Assembly: GCF_014218295.1 (NCBI RefSeq)
Contig: NZ_AP023287.1
Location: forward strand, 1,240,001-1,304,000
Direction of reading: 5' to 3'
DNA length: 64,000 nucleotides
Source of the DNA: Mycolicibacterium litorale
GTDB taxonomy: Bacteria; Actinomycetota; Actinomycetes; Mycobacteriales; Mycobacteriaceae
Made by a program: the position numbers and the translations under genes. Numbering within the stretch: position 1 is the first letter of the stretch; each line of letters opens with the position of its first letter. The notes under the pieces were generated by a model. The model searched no databases. It saw only the letters and a list, made by a program, of their open reading frames with translations, and was not told the origin of the DNA. Positions 1 through 10,024 of the stretch are shown here, piece after piece.

Positions 1-563
1 GGCACAAGTACGGGTTGACCTATCCGGGCATCGGTTTCGTGGTGTGGCGCAACGCCGAGCAGCTGCCGGAGGAACTGGTGTTCCGGGTGAACTATCTGGG
101 CGGTGACATGCCGACCTTCACGCTCAACTTCTCGCGGCCGGGCAATCAGGTGGTGGGCCAGTACTACAACTTCCTGAGACTGGGCCGCGGCGGATACGCC
201 CAGGTCATGCAGTCGCTGTCGCAGACGGCGCGATGGCTCGGCGACGAACTGCGCGACAGCGAGCACTTCGAGCTGATCAGCGACGGCTCGGCGATCCCCG
301 TCGTCAGTTTCCGACTCAAGGGTGATCCCGGATACACCGAATTCGACATCTCGCAGACGCTGCGCTCCTACGGCTGGCAGGTGCCCGCGTACACGATGCC
401 GGAGGGTGCCGAGGACGTCACCGTGTTGCGCGTGGTGGTGCGGGAAGGGTTCTCCGCCGACCTGGCCCGCTCGCTGCGCGACGACATGGTCACCGTGCTC
501 AACCACCTCGACGAGCTCAAGCCTGGCGGTCACTTCGACGAGGTCCAGCCCTTCGCCCACTAG
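1..563 (+). CDS. gadB: glutamate decarboxylase, C-terminal part (5' end outside window)
   Basis: PLP-dependent decarboxylation of L-glutamate to GABA, consuming a cytoplasmic proton. The reading frame is open from base 3 and begins with HKYG, the motif that carries the PLP-binding lysine in group II decarboxylases, so the N-terminal half including most of the PLP-binding fold lies upstream of the window. The visible 186 residues contain the family's C-terminal blocks (GQYYNFLRLGRGGY, and the SFRLKGDPGYTEFD strand). The stop is at 561-563 and alr follows after about 100 bases on the same strand, as in other mycobacteria. Identification rests on recalled family sequence; confidence is high because the PLP-lysine motif and domain end both fit. 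Confidence 0.9.
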   Translation, partial: HKYGLTYPGIGFVVWRNAEQLPEELVFRVNYLGGDMPTFTLNFSRPGNQVVGQYYNFLRLGRGGYAQVMQSLSQTARWLGDELRDSEHFELISDGSAIPVVSFRLKGDPGYTEFDISQTLRSYGWQVPAYTMPEGAEDVTVLRVVVREGFSADLARSLRDDMVTVLNHLDELKPGGHFDEVQPFAH

Positions 564-573
564 GAACCCACCG

Positions 574-632
574 CCGAGATCAGGCATATCGCCCGCGTCA
601 GGCCGTTTGCAGTGCATCAACCCTGATCTCGG
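574..632 (+). promoter_or_regulatory. 11-bp inverted repeat between gadB and alr
   Basis: The arms CCGAGATCAGG (574-584) and CCTGATCTCGG (622-632) are exact reverse complements separated by 37 bases. The structure ends 36 bases before the alr start. No run of T follows, so it is not a canonical terminator; it could be a gadB mRNA end, a protein-binding site or an alr leader structure. Function is not known from the sequence. Confidence 0.45.
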
Positions 633-668
633 GCAGTGGCGGGGTTCTGGGACAATCGGGGCGGTGAT

Positions 669-1817
669 ATGACCATGCAGACAACCGAGACCCCCACCGC
701 ACAGGCGGTCATCGACCTCGACGCGATCACGCACAACGTCGGCGTTCTGCGTGAACGCGCGGGTGCCGCCCAGGTGATGCCGGTCCTCAAGGCCGACGGC
801 TACGGGCACGGCGCCACCGAGGTGGCCAGGACGGTGCTCGCCGCGGGGGTCACCGAACTGGGCGTCGCCACCATCGGCGAGGCGCTCGCGCTGCGCGGTG
901 ACGGCATCGGCGCACCGGTGCTCGCCTGGTTGCACGCCCCGGGGACCGACTTCGCCCCGGCCCTGGCCGCCGACGTGCAGCTTGCGGTGTCGTCGGTGCG
1001 CCAACTCGACGAGGTGCTCGACGCCGTGCGCCGGACCGGCCGGACGGCCGACCTGACCGTCAAGGTCGACACGGGGCTGAGCCGCAACGGGGTCAGCCCC
1101 GCCGAGTACCCGGCACTCCTCGAGCGCCTCGGTCGCGCCATCGCCGAAGACGCGGTGCGGGTGCACGGCATCATGAGCCATCTGGCGTGCGGCGACGAAC
1201 CGGACAATCCGACCAACGACCGGCAGGCGCGGCGGTTGACCGATATGCGTCGCCAGGCCGTCGACGCCGGCGTGCGCTTCGAGGTGGCGCACCTGTCCAA
1301 TTCGCCCGCGGCGATGACCCGGCCCGACCTGGCCTTCGACATGGTCAGGCCGGGGATCGCCGTCTACGGCCAGACGCCGATCCCCGCGCACGGCGATATG
1401 GGCCTGCGTCCGGCGATGACTCTGAGATGTCCGGTGACGCAAGTGCGTTCGATACATGCCGGCGACGGGGTCTCCTACGGGCACACCTGGATCGCCCAGC
1501 GGGACACCACGGTGGCGCTGCTGCCGATCGGATACGCCGACGGGGTCTACCGCACCCTCAGCGGCCGGTTGCAGGTGTTGATCAACGGCCGGTTGCGCCC
1601 CGGTGTCGGCCGGATCTGCATGGACCAGTTCGTCGTCGACCTCGGACCCGGAGCCGTCGACGTCACGGAGGGTGACGAGGCCGTCCTCTTCGGCCCGGGC
1701 ACCCGGGGGGAGCCCACCGCCCAGGACTGGGCCGACCTGGTCGGCACGATCAACTACGAGATCGTCACCAGCCCCCGCGGCCGGGTGGTCCGGACCTATC
1801 GGCAGGAAAGCCGTTGA
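669..1817 (+). CDS. alr: alanine racemase
   Basis: PLP enzyme interconverting L- and D-alanine for peptidoglycan precursors. With the start at ATG 669 the protein is 382 residues, normal for the family. The PLP lysine is Lys41 in [10 protein letters not shown]; the second catalytic base is the Tyr at about residue 270 in GVSYGHTW; the C-terminal beta domain contains GRICMDQ. An in-frame ATG at 636 adds eleven residues without a ribosome site; 669 has GGGGCGG just upstream, and ATG 675 matches the recalled M. smegmatis start (MQTTE), so 675 is a fair alternative. The stop TGA overlaps the TTG start of the next gene, giving translational coupling. Confidence 0.95.
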   Translation: MTMQTTETPTAQAVIDLDAITHNVGVLRERAGAAQVMPVLKADGYGHGATEVARTVLAAGVTELGVATIGEALALRGDGIGAPVLAWLHAPGTDFAPALAADVQLAVSSVRQLDEVLDAVRRTGRTADLTVKVDTGLSRNGVSPAEYPALLERLGRAIAEDAVRVHGIMSHLACGDEPDNPTNDRQARRLTDMRRQAVDAGVRFEVAHLSNSPAAMTRPDLAFDMVRPGIAVYGQTPIPAHGDMGLRPAMTLRCPVTQVRSIHAGDGVSYGHTWIAQRDTTVALLPIGYADGVYRTLSGRLQVLINGRLRPGVGRICMDQFVVDLGPGAVDVTEGDEAVLFGPGTRGEPTAQDWADLVGTINYEIVTSPRGRVVRTYRQESR

Positions 1818-2923
1818 CCGACAACGGTGGCGGGCGGCGCAGCAATGCCGGCTGGTTGGCGGGTGTCGCCGGGCTGGCCGCTGTCGGGTCCCTGGCCGGG
1901 GTGACCGTCGCCCGCTCCCTGACACGCCGCGTCACCGACGACGATCCCTACGCGGGCGAGGATTTCGAACTGCTCGACGCCGACCGCAGCTCCGTGGTCA
2001 CCACCACCGACGGGGTGCCGCTGGCCGTGCGCGAGGTCGGCCCCACCGACGCGCCGATCACCGTGGTCTTCGCGCACGGATTCTGCCTGCGCATGGGCGC
2101 CTTCCATTTCCAGCGGGCCCGCCTGTCCGAACAGTGGGGCGACCAGGTGCGCATGGTCTTCTACGACCAGCGCGGTCACGGCCAGTCCGGCGCGGCGGAT
2201 CCGGACACCTACACCGTCACTCAACTCGGACAAGACCTCGAAGCGGTGCTGGCCGTCGTCGTCCCGCGCGGCCCGGTGGTGCTGGTGGGCCACTCGATGG
2301 GCGGCATGACGGTGCTGTCGCACGCCCGGCAGTACCCGCAGCGCTATCCCACCCGCATCGTGGGAGCGGCCATCATCTCCTCGGCCGCCGAGGGCGTGGC
2401 CCGCTCACCGCTCGGCGAGATCTTGAAAAACCCTGCCCTCGAAGCGGTCCGGTTCACCGCCCGTTACGCACCCGGTGCGGTGCACCGCACCCGCGGACTC
2501 TCCCGCGCGGTGATCGGTCCGATCCTGCGCGCCGCGTCCTACGGTGACGAGAAGATCAGCCCGAGCGTCGTCGCCTTCTCCGAGAAGATGATGCACGACA
2601 CCCCGATCGACACGCTGGTCGAATTCCTGCACGCGCTGGAGGTGCACGACGAGACCGAGGCGCTGCCCACGTTGGCCAAGATCCCCACTCTGATCGCCTG
2701 CGGCGACCGGGATCTGCTCACCCCGCTGGAGTCCTCGAAAGAGATGGCCGCCGTCCTGCCCAAGTGCGAACTGGTCATCGTCCCCGGCGCCGGTCATCTG
2801 GTGCAGCTCGAACAGCCCGAGGTGATCGACGATGCGCTGGTGCGCCTCGTCGAGCGGGCCACCCCGTCCAGACTCGTCGCGCTGGCCCGGCGACTGCGTG
2901 AGCGGACCCGGTCCCGTGGCTGA
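1814..2923 (+). CDS. alpha/beta-fold hydrolase, Rv3422c-neighbourhood type
   Basis: A 369-residue alpha/beta hydrolase of unknown substrate. Residues 15-35 form one hydrophobic segment following a short Gly/Asn-rich start, suggesting a membrane anchor or signal. The nucleophile elbow is GHSMGG; the oxyanion region is [11 protein letters not shown]; the late acid and histidine are in [10 protein letters not shown] and [10 protein letters not shown]. The TTG start (1814) overlaps the alr stop, and the 3' end overlaps tsaE, so it sits inside an operon linking cell-wall and tRNA-modification genes. The same placement between alr and tsaE is remembered from other mycobacteria. Esterase or lipase-like activity is inference from fold only. 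Confidence 0.85.
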   Translation: MTDNGGGRRSNAGWLAGVAGLAAVGSLAGVTVARSLTRRVTDDDPYAGEDFELLDADRSSVVTTTDGVPLAVREVGPTDAPITVVFAHGFCLRMGAFHFQRARLSEQWGDQVRMVFYDQRGHGQSGAADPDTYTVTQLGQDLEAVLAVVVPRGPVVLVGHSMGGMTVLSHARQYPQRYPTRIVGAAIISSAAEGVARSPLGEILKNPALEAVRFTARYAPGAVHRTRGLSRAVIGPILRAASYGDEKISPSVVAFSEKMMHDTPIDTLVEFLHALEVHDETEALPTLAKIPTLIACGDRDLLTPLESSKEMAAVLPKCELVIVPGAGHLVQLEQPEVIDDALVRLVERATPSRLVALARRLRERTRSRG

Positions 2924-3383
2924 GCGGCAGAGCGGCACGGCCGAACTCGCCACCGCACAGGACACCATGGCGCTGGGCGCACGGCTGGGAGCCGAACTGC
3001 GCGCCGGCGACGTCGTCGTGCTCTCCGGTCCGCTCGGGGCGGGAAAAACCGTGCTCGCCAAGGGAATCGCTCAAGCGATGGACGTCGACGGACCGGTCAC
3101 CTCGCCCACGTTCGTGTTGGCGCGGGTGCACCGCGCCCGCCGGCCCGGCCGGCCTGCGATGGTGCATGTCGACATGTACCGGCTGCTCGACCATCCCGGC
3201 ACCGACCTGCTCGCCGAACTGGATTCGCTCGACCTCGACACCGACCTCGACGATGCGGTCGTCGTCGTCGAATGGGGTGAGGGTGTGGCCGAGCGACTCT
3301 CCGACAGCCATCTCGACATCCGGCTGGAACGCCAGGTCGAGACCGAGGCGCGCACCGCCATCTGGAAGTGGAGCCGGCAGTGA
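2916..3383 (+). CDS. tsaE: tRNA t6A biosynthesis ATPase TsaE
   Basis: P-loop ATPase that works with TsaB and TsaD to transfer threonylcarbamoyl to A37 of ANN-decoding tRNAs. The Walker A motif GPLGAGKT lies near residue 35, followed by the family block TSPTFVLA and HVDMYRL and the late VVVVEWGEG. I place the start at GTG 2916, which overlaps the stop of the hydrolase gene and yields 155 residues, the usual size; the open frame continues upstream to 2832 but that part is an out-of-frame reading of the hydrolase. The end overlaps tsaB. Confidence 0.93.
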   Translation: MAERQSGTAELATAQDTMALGARLGAELRAGDVVVLSGPLGAGKTVLAKGIAQAMDVDGPVTSPTFVLARVHRARRPGRPAMVHVDMYRLLDHPGTDLLAELDSLDLDTDLDDAVVVVEWGEGVAERLSDSHLDIRLERQVETEARTAIWKWSRQ

Positions 3384-4012
3384 ACGGCCTCGTCCTGGCC
3401 ATCGACACCGCCACCCCCGCCGTCACCGCCGGGGTGGTGCGCCGCACGGACGACGGCGTGACCGTCCTCGCCGAGCAGGTGACCGTGGACCCGCGGGCCC
3501 ACGCCGAACGCCTGACGCCCAACGTGCTGGCCGCCGTGCGCGACGCCGGCATCACCGTCGACGATCTCGCCGCGGTGGTCGTCGGGTGCGGACCCGGACC
3601 GTTCACGGGCCTGCGGGTGGGGATGGCCACCGCCGCCGCCTACGGGCACGCGCTCGCGATCCCGGTGCACGGCGTGTGCAGCCTCGACGCCATCGGGGTC
3701 GAGACGTCCGGTGAGGCGCTCGTCGTGACCGACGCCCGACGTCGCGAGGTGTACTGGGCGCGCTACCGCGACGGTGTGCGGACCGACGGCCCGGCGGTCA
3801 ACGCCCCCGCGGACGTGCCGTCCGGGGCCGTCGTGGCGGCCGGAAGTCCGGAGCACGCGGCGCTTTTCGGCCTCGATGTCATCGGACCGCAGTACCCGAC
3901 CGTGGCCGCCCTGGTGCGCGCCGTCGCCGACTGGACCACGGCACCGGATGCTCTGGTGCCGCTGTACCTGCGCCGCCCCGATGCGACCCCGCGTGCGGAG
4001 CAGAAGCGGTGA
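3380..4012 (+). CDS. tsaB: tRNA t6A biosynthesis protein TsaB
   Basis: Non-catalytic partner of TsaD in t6A formation (ASKHA fold). The N-terminus reads [15 protein letters not shown], the phosphate-1 loop of the fold, and [13 protein letters not shown] is the family signature. The GTG at 3380 shares bases with the tsaE stop (GTGA); a GTG at 3368 is the only nearby alternative. With 3380 the product is 210 residues. The gene overlaps rimI at its 3' end by four bases, so tsaE, tsaB, rimI and tsaD are all chained by overlaps. Confidence 0.93.
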   Translation: MNGLVLAIDTATPAVTAGVVRRTDDGVTVLAEQVTVDPRAHAERLTPNVLAAVRDAGITVDDLAAVVVGCGPGPFTGLRVGMATAAAYGHALAIPVHGVCSLDAIGVETSGEALVVTDARRREVYWARYRDGVRTDGPAVNAPADVPSGAVVAAGSPEHAALFGLDVIGPQYPTVAALVRAVADWTTAPDALVPLYLRRPDATPRAEQKR

Positions 4013-4485
4013 GCGTCGTCTACGGCCCGTTGACCAAAGCCGACGCCGCCCGATGCGCCGAACTCGAGGCCGTGTTGTTCCCCGGCGACGATCCGTGGCC
4101 GGCGCGCGCCTTCCACGCCGAACTCGACGGCGGGCACACCCATTACGTGGCGGCCCGCGACGACGGCACCCTGGTCGGCTATGCCGGGATCGCGCAGTTG
4201 GGCCGAACGCCGCCCTACGAGTACGAGATCCACACGATCGGTGTGGACCCCGCCTATCAGGGCCGTGGCATCGGTCGCCGGATGCTCGAGATGCTGCTCG
4301 AGGTCGCCGACGACGGGGTGATCTTCCTCGAGGTCCGCACCGACAACGAGCCGGCGATCGCGCTGTACGAGAGCGTCGGGTTCGCCAGGGTCGGCCTGCG
4401 CAAGCGCTACTACCGGATCAGCGGGGCCGACGCCTATACGATGAGGCGAGACCCACCGAGCGTTGCGAAGCGAGAAGCGCCGTGA
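4009..4485 (+). CDS. rimI: ribosomal protein S18 alanine N-acetyltransferase-like GNAT protein
   Basis: GNAT-fold N-acetyltransferase of 158 residues. The acetyl-CoA pyrophosphate loop is visible as [14 protein letters not shown], preceded by the beta4 strand YEIHTIGV and followed by [19 protein letters not shown], all classical for RimI. In mycobacteria the enzyme appears to have broad N-terminal specificity, so S18 as sole substrate is uncertain. GTG 4009 overlaps tsaB and the stop overlaps the tsaD start at 4482. Its place between tsaB and tsaD is the usual one. Confidence 0.92.
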   Translation: MSVVYGPLTKADAARCAELEAVLFPGDDPWPARAFHAELDGGHTHYVAARDDGTLVGYAGIAQLGRTPPYEYEIHTIGVDPAYQGRGIGRRMLEMLLEVADDGVIFLEVRTDNEPAIALYESVGFARVGLRKRYYRISGADAYTMRRDPPSVAKREAP

Positions 4486-5504
4486 TCATCCTGGCCATCG
4501 AGAGCTCCTGCGACGAGACCGGTGTCGGCATCGCCGAGCTGTCCGACGACGGCACCGTCACCCTGTTGGCCGACGAAGTCGCCTCGAGTGTCGACGAACA
4601 CGCCCGCTTCGGCGGGGTGGTGCCCGAGATCGCCTCGCGTGCCCATCTGGAGGCGTTGGGGCCGACGATGCGCCGGGCGCTCGACACGGCCGGGGTGCGC
4701 AGGCCCGACGTGGTGGCCGCCACCATCGGGCCCGGGCTGGCCGGTGCGCTGCTGGTGGGAGTTGCCGCGGCCAAGGCGTATTCGGCGGCGTGGCAGGTGC
4801 CGTTCTACGGTGTCAACCACCTGGGCGGGCACCTGGCGGCCGACGTCTACGACCACGGACCGCTGCCCGAGAGCGTGGGGCTGCTGGTGTCCGGTGGTCA
4901 CACCCATCTGTTGCACGTGCGCTCGCTCGGGGAGCCGATCGTCGAATTGGGCAGCACGGTCGACGACGCCGCGGGGGAGGCGTACGACAAGGTGGCCCGG
5001 CTGCTCGGGCTGGGCTATCCGGGCGGCAAGGTGCTCGACGACCTCGCCCGCGAAGGCGACCGCGACGCGATCGCGTTCCCCCGCGGGATGACCGGCCCGC
5101 GCGACGATCCCTACGCGTTCAGCTTCTCCGGGCTCAAGACCGCGGTGGCCCGCTACGTGGAGAGCCATCCCGAGGCGTCGCAGGCCGACGTCGCGGCCGG
5201 CTTCCAGGAGGCGGTGGCCGACGTGCTCACCCGCAAGGCGGTGCGGGCGGCCACCGATCTGGGGGTGTCGACGCTGCTGATCGCCGGTGGGGTGGCCGCG
5301 AATTCACGGTTGCGGGAGCTGGCCGAGCAGCGCTGCGCCGAGGCCGGGCTCACGCTGCGCGTCCCGCGGCCGCGGCTGTGCACGGACAACGGCGCGATGA
5401 TCGCGTCGTTCGCCGCGCATCTGATCGCGGCGGGCGCACCGTCGTCACCGTTGGACGTGGCCAGCGACCCCGGGCTGCCCGTGGTGCGGAGCCAGGTGGC
5501 GTGA
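4482..5504 (+). CDS. tsaD: tRNA N6-adenosine threonylcarbamoyltransferase TsaD
   Basis: Catalytic subunit of the t6A complex, a metal-dependent ASKHA enzyme. It begins [19 protein letters not shown]. Metal-binding histidines are in VNHLGGHL, a further conserved block is VSGGHTHL, and late motifs include [10 protein letters not shown] and [10 protein letters not shown]. Starting at GTG 4482, which shares bases with the rimI stop, the protein has 340 residues, the normal length; the frame is open far upstream but only as the shadow of rimI. The 3' end overlaps the following NTF2-like gene by four bases. Confidence 0.95.
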   Translation: MIILAIESSCDETGVGIAELSDDGTVTLLADEVASSVDEHARFGGVVPEIASRAHLEALGPTMRRALDTAGVRRPDVVAATIGPGLAGALLVGVAAAKAYSAAWQVPFYGVNHLGGHLAADVYDHGPLPESVGLLVSGGHTHLLHVRSLGEPIVELGSTVDDAAGEAYDKVARLLGLGYPGGKVLDDLAREGDRDAIAFPRGMTGPRDDPYAFSFSGLKTAVARYVESHPEASQADVAAGFQEAVADVLTRKAVRAATDLGVSTLLIAGGVAANSRLRELAEQRCAEAGLTLRVPRPRLCTDNGAMIASFAAHLIAAGAPSSPLDVASDPGLPVVRSQVA

Positions 5505-5956
5505 CCGTCACCGACACGCTCGCGATCCACGAATTGCTGTACCGCTACGCCGAACTGGTGGACGCCGGCGATTTCGACGGGGTCGGCCGACTCCTGGCCC
5601 GCGGGTCGTTCGCCGGGGTGACCGGTGCGGCGGCGATCGCCAGGCTGTTCGCCGCCACCACCCGCCGGTTCCCCGAGACCGGAACCCCGCGCACACGCCA
5701 CCTGGTGCTCAATCCGATCGTCGAGGTCAGCGGGGACACCGCCACCGCCCGGTCCACCTTCTGCGTCGTGCAGGCCACCGACACGGTGCCGCTGCAGCCG
5801 ATCGTCGTCGGCCGCTACGCGGACGCGTTCGCCCGCGACGCCGAGGGGTGGTACTTCACCGGTCGACAGGTCGACGTGGAGTTCGTCGGCGACGTGTCCG
5901 CGCATCTTCTGATCGACCCCCGCGACTTCGACGACCAGGCACCCTCCCAGCCTTGA
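5501..5956 (+). CDS. nuclear transport factor 2-like (SnoaL-type) protein
   Basis: A 151-residue protein with the alpha+beta cone of the NTF2/SnoaL superfamily: [27 protein letters not shown] at the start, [22 protein letters not shown] in the middle and [20 protein letters not shown] at the end. Members are often dehydratases or isomerases or accessory proteins, so no reaction can be assigned. GTG 5501 overlaps the tsaD stop by four bases, implying co-translation with the t6A operon. Its stop lies within the first palindrome of the groES operator, so the two operons abut closely. Confidence 0.8.
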   Translation: MTVTDTLAIHELLYRYAELVDAGDFDGVGRLLARGSFAGVTGAAAIARLFAATTRRFPETGTPRTRHLVLNPIVEVSGDTATARSTFCVVQATDTVPLQPIVVGRYADAFARDAEGWYFTGRQVDVEFVGDVSAHLLIDPRDFDDQAPSQP

Positions 5957-5986
5957 GTGCTAGCACTCGCATGTATAGAGTGCTAG
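5955..5986 (+). promoter_or_regulatory. CIRCE operator (HrcA site) of groES-groEL1, with an extra half-site
   Basis: CTAGCACTC (5960-5968), nine bases, then GAGTGCTAG (5978-5986): exact inverted arms matching the CIRCE consensus bound by HrcA. The left arm is additionally part of a perfect 14-bp palindrome GAGTGCTAGCACTC (5955-5968), giving three half-sites in 32 bases. HrcA itself is not in the window. About 140 bases separate the operator from the groES start. Confidence 0.92.
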
Positions 5987-6125
5987 GTGGCAGGCGACCA
6001 ACCCGGTGTCGGCACCCGCGACGACGACGCATGGGCCCGGACGCCCGCCGGACATCTGTAAACGCTGGAAACATTCAGGTCCAGAGACCACCTGGACCTA
6101 CACCGAACTAGTGGAGGGCTCCATC

Positions 6126-6428
6126 GTGGCGAGCGTGAACATCAAGCCACTCGAGGACAAGATCCTCGTTCAGGCCAACGAGGCCGAGACCACGACCGCT
6201 TCCGGTCTGGTCATCCCGGACACCGCCAAGGAGAAGCCGCAGGAGGGCACCGTTGTCGCCGTCGGCCCCGGCCGCTGGGACGACGAGGGTGAGAAGCGGA
6301 TCCCGCTGGACGTGTCCGAGGGCGACACCGTCATCTACAGCAAGTACGGCGGCACCGAGATCAAGTACAACGGCGAGGAGTACCTGATCCTGTCGGCCCG
6401 CGACGTGCTGGCTGTCGTCAACAAGTAA
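6126..6428 (+). CDS. groES: co-chaperonin GroES (Cpn10)
   Basis: Heptameric lid of the chaperonin. Start GTG 6126 with GGAGGG at 6113-6118 gives 100 residues, [16 protein letters not shown] onward, almost identical to the recalled M. tuberculosis Cpn10. The mobile loop is the [18 protein letters not shown] region (about residues 18-36) and the roof loop [13 protein letters not shown] longer open frame from 6006 has no ribosome site. Controlled by the CIRCE element upstream; groEL1 follows after 87 bases. Confidence 0.98.
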   Translation: MASVNIKPLEDKILVQANEAETTTASGLVIPDTAKEKPQEGTVVAVGPGRWDDEGEKRIPLDVSEGDTVIYSKYGGTEIKYNGEEYLILSARDVLAVVNK

Positions 6429-6440
6429 GCACCCGTGTCC

Positions 6441-8138
<1,698 letters not shown>

Positions 8139-8153
8139 CAGTTCCTGAACGAG

Positions 8154-8183
8154 CACCCCCGGTCCGTGGACCGGGGGTGTTTT
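8154..8183 (+). terminator. intrinsic terminator after groEL1
   Basis: CACCCCCGGTCC (8154-8165) and GGACCGGGGGTG (8168-8179) are perfectly complementary and are followed by TTTT (8180-8183). This is one of the few canonical hairpin-plus-U-tract terminators in the window. Confidence 0.9.
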
Positions 8184-8296
8184 CGTTTGGTCGATGAATT
8201 CGCTGAATCTGTGGAAACCGGCAGTCGACGCTGTGAAAACCGCTAGATTGACGTCGTGGTAAATAGCCGACGCTGCGCTCGAGAAAGGGATCGCAG

Positions 8297-8647
8297 ATGA
8301 ACGGGACGTGGAAGAAGCTCGCGCTCGGTATGGTGGCGGCCCTGGTCGGGCTGATCGGGATCGCGGTCGCGCCGGCCAGTGCGCAAGACCGCAACGTGTT
8401 GATCATCAACGAAACGCGGCACACGATCGTGGAGTTCTATGCCTCCAATATCGGCCGCGACACGTGGGAGGAGGACATCCTCGGCGAGGACGTGCTGGCG
8501 GTCGGCCAGTCGATCAACATCAACATCGACGACGGCACCGAAGCGTGCCTGTACGACTTCAGAGTGGTGTTCGACGACGGATCGGATCTGGTGCGTAACC
8601 GTATCGACGTGTGCACCATCGGCACCTACCGGTACACGCAGGAGTGA
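8297..8647 (+). CDS. small secreted protein, unknown function
   Basis: 116 residues with a clear Sec signal peptide: MNGTWKK, a hydrophobic core about residues 8-24, and likely cleavage after APASA near residue 29. The mature part of about 87 residues is acidic and beta-rich, with only two cysteines (EACLYDF and DVCTIG) that could form one disulfide once exported. A fair ribosome site GAAAGG (8283-8288) precedes ATG 8297. I do not recognise the family. It stands alone between the groEL1 terminator and the aroG leader. Confidence 0.75.
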   Translation: MNGTWKKLALGMVAALVGLIGIAVAPASAQDRNVLIINETRHTIVEFYASNIGRDTWEEDILGEDVLAVGQSININIDDGTEACLYDFRVVFDDGSDLVRNRIDVCTIGTYRYTQE

Positions 8648-8709
8648 GCACGGCATTCGGGGCAGGATCGCGTGACGGCACCGATTTCCGTCGCCCCGGC
8701 CACCCGTTG

Positions 8710-8715
8710 TACGAT
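8710..8715 (+). promoter_or_regulatory. -10 promoter element for the aroG leader
   Basis: TACGAT fits the TANNNT -10 consensus and ends seven bases before GTG 8723. That is the normal distance from -10 to the first transcribed base in mycobacteria, so transcription probably starts on the GTG itself and the leader peptide would be translated from a leaderless RNA. No Shine-Dalgarno sequence is present before 8723, in agreement. Confidence 0.6.
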
Positions 8716-8722
8716 CGGCCGC

Positions 8723-8797
8723 GTGACCATCGGTGTGCGTGCCTGCTATTGGCGCTTTATCAAGGCTCCGGGCGGAGCCGATAAAGCGCGCAACTAG
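8723..8797 (+). CDS. aromatic-amino-acid leader peptide (attenuator ORF)
   Basis: A 24-codon ORF, GTG 8723 to TAG 8795-8797, reading MTIGVRACYWRFIK and then APGGADKARN. The run Cys-Tyr-Trp-Arg-Phe places codons for all three aromatic end products within four codons (TAT 8747, TGG 8750, TTT 8756). It lies directly upstream of a DAHP synthase, the first enzyme of aromatic synthesis, and overlaps the 5' arm of a hairpin, which are the features of ribosome-mediated attenuation leaders. A comparable leader (aroR before aroF) is described in Corynebacterium glutamicum as I recall. Too short for ordinary gene calling. Confidence 0.85.
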   Translation: MTIGVRACYWRFIKAPGGADKARN

Positions 8798-8845
8798 AGC
8801 ACGCATCCACCCGGAGCCCAGGCAGTGACCATCAGGTCGCTGCCT
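8736..8845 (+). promoter_or_regulatory. ribosome-mediated attenuator upstream of aroG
   Basis: Several RNA pairings are visible. Hairpin A: GCGCTTTATC (8752-8761) with GATAAAGCGC (8780-8789), containing an inner GGCTCC/GGAGCC stem (8764-8769 with 8774-8779); its 5' arm carries the Trp, Arg and Phe codons. An outer stem TGCGTGC (8736-8742) with GCACGCA (8799-8805). A competing pairing GGCTCCGGG (8764-8772) with CCCGGAGCC (8810-8818). A terminator-like hairpin AGGCAGTGACC (8820-8830) with GGTCGCTGCCT (8835-8845), then TTTCGT. A ribosome stalled on aromatic codons would melt hairpin A. The exact order of switching is inference. Confidence 0.75.
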
Positions 8846-8905
8846 TTCGTCATTCAAGGGCGCCGGACCTCCACGTTGGTGCCCACACCAGAAAGGCACC
8901 CGAAC

Positions 8906-9964
8906 GTGACATCCGCCCAGCTGACCACCGCGCCCGCGACCTCGGACCGACGCGTCCGCAGATTCAGCGAGATCCCCAGCCCGCACGACGTGCGCGCCGA
9001 GTTCCCGCTGGGCGCGCGCCGCGCCGGGCGGGTGGCCCGCGACCGCGACGAGATCGCTGACATCCTCGCCGGCCGCGACGATCGACTGCTCGTCGTGGTC
9101 GGCCCGTGCTCGGTCCACGATCCCGCCGCGGCACTGGATTACGCCAGCCGACTGGCTCGGGTCACCGACGAACTGAGCGACCGCCTCAGGATCGTGATGC
9201 GCGTGTACTTCGAGAAACCGCGGACCACGATCGGGTGGAAGGGCCTGATCAACGACCCCGACATGGACGGCACGTTCGACGTGGCTCGCGGTCTGCGGAT
9301 CGCGCGGCAACTGTTGCTCGACGTCATCGACATCGGCCTGCCGGTCGGGTGTGAATTCCTCGAGCCGACCAGCCCGCAGTACATCGCCGACGCCGTCGCC
9401 TGGGGTGCCATCGGCGCCCGCACCACCGAATCGCAGGTGCACCGCCAGCTCGCGTCGGGCCTGTCCATGCCCGTCGGTTTCAAGAACGGCACCGACGGCA
9501 ACATCCAGGTGGCTGTCGACGGGGTGAAAGCCGCTGCCGCACAACATGTCTTCTTCGGCATGGACGATCTGGGCCGGGGTGCGGTGGTGAGCACCGAAGG
9601 CAACGAGGACTGTCACGTCATCCTGCGCGGCGGCACCGACGGGCCCAATTACGATGCCGAGGCGGTGACCGCCACCGCGGCGAAACTGGCCGCCGCCGGG
9701 CTGCCGGGCCGGGTCGTGATCGACTGCAGCCACGCCAATTCCGGCAAGGACCACGTTCGCCAGGCGGCCGTCGCCGAGGAGGTGGCCCGGCTGGTGCGCG
9801 ACGGGCTTCCGGTCAGCGGCGTGATGCTGGAGAGCTTCCTGGTCGCCGGCGCCCAAGCTCCCGACGCGCAGCCGTTGACCTACGGGCAATCGGTGACCGA
9901 CAAATGCATGGACTGGGCGACAACGGATTCCGTGTTGCGGGAGCTCGCGCGGCGCTCCGGCTAG
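8906..9964 (+). CDS. aroG: 3-deoxy-7-phosphoheptulonate (DAHP) synthase, class I
   Basis: Condenses phosphoenolpyruvate and erythrose 4-phosphate in the first step of the shikimate pathway. At 352 residues it is the AroF/G/H (class I) type, not the class II enzyme that is the well-known DAHP synthase of M. tuberculosis. Motifs: VVGPCSVHD (metal-ligand Cys near residue 61), FEKPRTTIGWKG, INDPDMDGTF, GARTTESQVHRQ, GFKNGTDG, ILRGGTDGPNY, DCSHANS and MLESFLVAG. Start GTG 8906 has AGAAAGG upstream; an in-frame GTG at 8825 lies inside the leader terminator hairpin and is rejected. Preceded by an aromatic leader-peptide attenuator. Symbol is by family, subtype not certain. Confidence 0.93.
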   Translation: MTSAQLTTAPATSDRRVRRFSEIPSPHDVRAEFPLGARRAGRVARDRDEIADILAGRDDRLLVVVGPCSVHDPAAALDYASRLARVTDELSDRLRIVMRVYFEKPRTTIGWKGLINDPDMDGTFDVARGLRIARQLLLDVIDIGLPVGCEFLEPTSPQYIADAVAWGAIGARTTESQVHRQLASGLSMPVGFKNGTDGNIQVAVDGVKAAAAQHVFFGMDDLGRGAVVSTEGNEDCHVILRGGTDGPNYDAEAVTATAAKLAAAGLPGRVVIDCSHANSGKDHVRQAAVAEEVARLVRDGLPVSGVMLESFLVAGAQAPDAQPLTYGQSVTDKCMDWATTDSVLRELARRSG

Positions 9965-10024
9965 TTCGGGCACTCCCGCCGTTCCGGCCCGCCCGCACCG
10001 CCGGCCGCGCTAGCGTGGGTCACC

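Noticed and set aside
8825..8905. In-frame GTG 8825 as start of the DAHP synthase
   Set aside because: It lies inside the terminator-like hairpin; GTG 8906 has a ribosome site and fits family length.
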